DNA from: Cordylochernes scorpioides
Lineage: Eukaryota > Arthropoda > Arachnida > Pseudoscorpiones > Chernetidae
NCBI GenBank assembly: GCA_030710605.1
Contig: CP092863.1
Location: 117,287,072-117,351,071, forward strand
Length of the DNA: 64,000 nucleotides
Reading direction: 5' to 3'
A program made the translations under genes and the position numbers. The notes beneath the pieces are model-generated. The model did not search any database. It worked only from the letters and a program-made list of their open reading frames with translations, and had not been told where the DNA came from. How positions within the stretch are numbered: the first letter of the stretch is position 1; the number at the start of each line of letters is the position of its first letter. This document shows, one piece after another, positions 61,963-64,000 of the stretch.

Positions 61963-62149
61963 TAGATATGGAGGGTTCATTATCTGTGCCTACACACTGC
62001 AGAACGGCGGGATGGACAGACAGACAGGGCGGGGACTGGACCAGGGAAGGTTTCCCTTTCAGAGCTGGGGAGGTATCGGGGCCGGTCATGGCCGGGGGGT
62101 TTGGGTCAGGCTGGTGTTGGCTGGCTGGATGGGGTTACTTACCTCTTTA

Positions 62150-63095
62150 CATACTGGCTCATCTCTTCTTTACATTCTGACTTCTTCACATCTCTTCCCT
62201 ACATACTGGCTCCCTCACATCTCTTCTTTACATACTGGCTCCCTCACATCTCTTCTTTACATACTGGCTCCCTCACATCTCTTCTTTACATACTGGCTCC
62301 CTCACATCTCTTCCTTACATACTGGCTCCCTCACATCTCTTCCTTACATACTGGCTCCCTCACATCTCTTCTTTACATACTGGCTCCCTCACATCTCTTC
62401 CTTACATACTGGCTCCCTCACATCTCTTCTTTACATACTGGCTCCCTCACATCTCTTCCTTACATACTGGCTCCCTCACATCTCTTCCTTACATACTGGC
62501 TCCCTCACATCTCTTCTTTACATACTGGCTCCCTCACATCTCTTCCTTACATACTGGCTCCCTCACATCTCTTCCTTACATACTGGCTCCCTCACATCTC
62601 TTCTTTACATACTGGCTCCCTCACATCTCTTCCTTACATACTGGCTCCCTCACATCTCTTCTTTACATACTGGCTCCCTCACATCTCTTCCTTACATACT
62701 GGCTCCCTCACATCTCTTCTTTACATACTGGCTCCCTCACATCTCTTCTTTACATACTGGCTCCCTCACATCTCTTCTTTACATACTGGCTCCCTCACAT
62801 CTCTTCCTTACATACTGGCTCCCTCACATCTCTTCCTTACATACTGGCTCCCTCACATCTCTTCTTTACATACTGGCTCCCTCACATCTCTTCCTTACAT
62901 ACTGGCTCCCTCACATCTCTTCTTTACATACTGGCTCCCTCACATCTCTTCCTTACATACTGGCTCCCTCACATCTCTTCTTTACATACTGGCTCCCTCA
63001 CATCTCTTCTTTACATACTGGCTCCCTCACATCTCTTCCTTACATACTGGCTCCCTCACATCTCTTCTTTACATACTGGCTCCCTCACATCTCTA
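62150..63095. repeat. 29-bp tandem array, homogeneous (copy 2)
   Basis: About 32 units of TT(C/T)TTTACATACTGGCTC plus CCTCACATCTC, differing mainly by TTCTTTAC versus TTCCTTAC. No stop occurs in any plus frame, so 331- and 406-codon open frames run through it; they are low-complexity artefacts. Confidence 0.95.
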
Positions 63096-63514
63096 GACAC
63101 ACGGACTCGATCTATGTATACACATGTTCTCTTCAAACATAGATTTTTTTTACCTCTCTCCACACCCGGCTCTCCTCACGCTCCCTGTTCTTGTACTCTC
63201 CATTACTCCACATTCTACGTATACAACATGTAGCTCGTGCAATGTGATATCGAGAATAGAGAAGACAACTAAAGGTAGCGAGGGCAAGAAATGCCGTAAG
63301 AAAGGTGAAAATTATTAAATGCGATAGTTTCCGATGTTCTATATCCTGAACCTTGTCTCCAAATCTTTAATGCCGAATCTTCTACTTTCTCAAGATGGAG
63401 TATCAGACTCCTAGCTCTCAACTGATGACTATATTAATGGCGTAGTATTATATAGCCACGCGCGCGCTGAAATATTTTCAACAAGCTTTGACTAAGTTAG
63501 AAACATTTTGTGTG

Positions 63515-63729
63515 ACAATTGACAATTAAAAAAATATTTATTGTCATCTAGACAATATTACACATTTTCAAACAAAGAAGTAGAGAGAGAAAAATATATA
63601 ACATAAAGAAAGAGAGAAAGGAAATATATACATATATGAAAACATATATATTACAAGATGATGATGGGAGATGATGGAAGGAAACCTCGACGCTGGAGGG
63701 TCCTGGACCAGGTGATGAGCGGGTCCTCC
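63515..63729 (-). mobile_element. S2 insertion, copy-2 specific, with 12-bp target duplication
   Basis: 215 bp inserted between ACATTTTGTGTG copies (63503-63514 and 63730-63741) at a site that is empty in copy 1 (near 19700). The minus strand ends in TTGTC-TAGAT-GACAA (63541-63555), AATA and ATTGTC tails. The body contains GTGGAGGACCCGCTCATCAC. Confidence 0.85.
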
Positions 63730-64000
63730 ACATTTTGTGTGTGTGTGGATGTTCTCTCTTCTATTATAATTCCGATTAAACGAAACTGTTTTCAAATCGA
63801 AACTAAAATTTTGCTCCCCCGTGGCCGATTTGGATAACTGAATATCTCTCAGTTATTTATATTGAAAGGTTCTATAAACTCCTCTAGTTTGACTACTAGT
63901 TTCCTCATTGCAACATTGTACAAGTGTTGTATTAATTAAGCAATGTCGTGATATTTTACGGGAATCAGGTGGATTAATTAAGAAAAAAGGCATCTCCTGA

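Larger units (their letters stand above)
56617..64000. repeat. Segmental duplication, copy 2 (direct)
   Basis: Collinear with 12591-20372. It carries two insertions absent from copy 1 (59814-60053 and 63515-63729), lacks the insertion at 19757-20165, has lost part of the Tc1 fossil near 58970, and has a shorter, more uniform 29-bp array. It starts exactly at a gap and runs off the window end. Confidence 0.95.

Noticed and set aside
61922..63142. 406-codon and 331-codon open frames on the plus strand
   Set aside because: They run through the 29-bp array; the monomer has no stop in any frame, and the peptides are pure low-complexity repeats.

Overview
This 64 kb window is intergenic DNA from an invertebrate animal, probably an arthropod. 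Four things suggest this. There is one GC-rich protein-coding exon in an AT-rich background. There are Pol III-type tRNA genes. There are remnants of Tc1-like and Helentron-like (EEP nuclease) proteins. Interspersed and tandem repeats are extremely dense. The species cannot be fixed from the sequence. Two runs of exactly 100 N (34013-34112 and 56517-56616) show that this is a draft scaffold.

Genes: the only convincing protein gene is a 712-codon single-exon reading frame on the minus strand (51893-54031). It has an N-terminal PTB/PID-type domain and a long disordered, basic, Ser/Arg/Pro/Tyr-rich tail. A 3' splice-acceptor-like site lies just upstream of its ATG, so more 5' exons may lie beyond. 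A second possible exon (7227-7379, plus) is weaker. One intact tRNA-Arg(ACG) lies at 32157-32229 (minus). A tRNA-Gly(GCC)-like gene at 10191-10262 has an 8-nt anticodon loop and a broken first pair.

Mobile DNA: several families recur. (1) A TA-flanked ~210 bp MITE has ~27 bp terminal inverted repeats. (2) Several families, some of them foldbacks, carry type I hammerhead-ribozyme (HHR) motifs like those of Penelope-like elements; I call them A, B, C, D and E. (3) SINE-like elements S1 and S2 end in a stem-loop, an AATAAA and a short simple-repeat tail. S3 is a third SINE-like family ending in (AAT)n. (4) A foldback family F shares a 'GGCTCATCAG' motif. (5) There are a 207 bp solo LTR with a 5-bp target duplication, a pogo-like MITE, and protein fossils (EEP nuclease, Tc1 transposase, an unnamed 'DEHGER' family).

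Tandem arrays: 118 bp (0.3-0.9 and 42.6-45.7 kb; made from one part of the MITE), 141 bp (27.8-30.9 kb) and 103 bp (33.6-35.1 kb; both contain the S1-type tail), 87 bp (24.8-25.7 kb), 45 bp (13.0-13.7 and 57.0-57.6 kb), 29 bp (18.1-19.3 and 62.1-63.1 kb), ~1.05 kb (48.9-51.3 kb; carries CTCF-like motifs next to the gene), and a 60/66 bp array at 38.9-40.0 kb that is a multiplied fragment of U6 snRNA.

Large-scale layout: 12591-20372 and 56617-64000 are direct copies of the same ~7.5 kb segment. They differ by indels and at least three presence/absence insertions. The second copy starts at an N gap, so it is either a true segmental duplication or an unpurged haplotig. The sequence on both sides of the 34 kb gap is the same ~535 bp, which points to an unmerged contig overlap. 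The most interesting signal is the dense, multi-family set of HHR elements whose helix III is always a short palindrome, followed by the U6-derived satellite.
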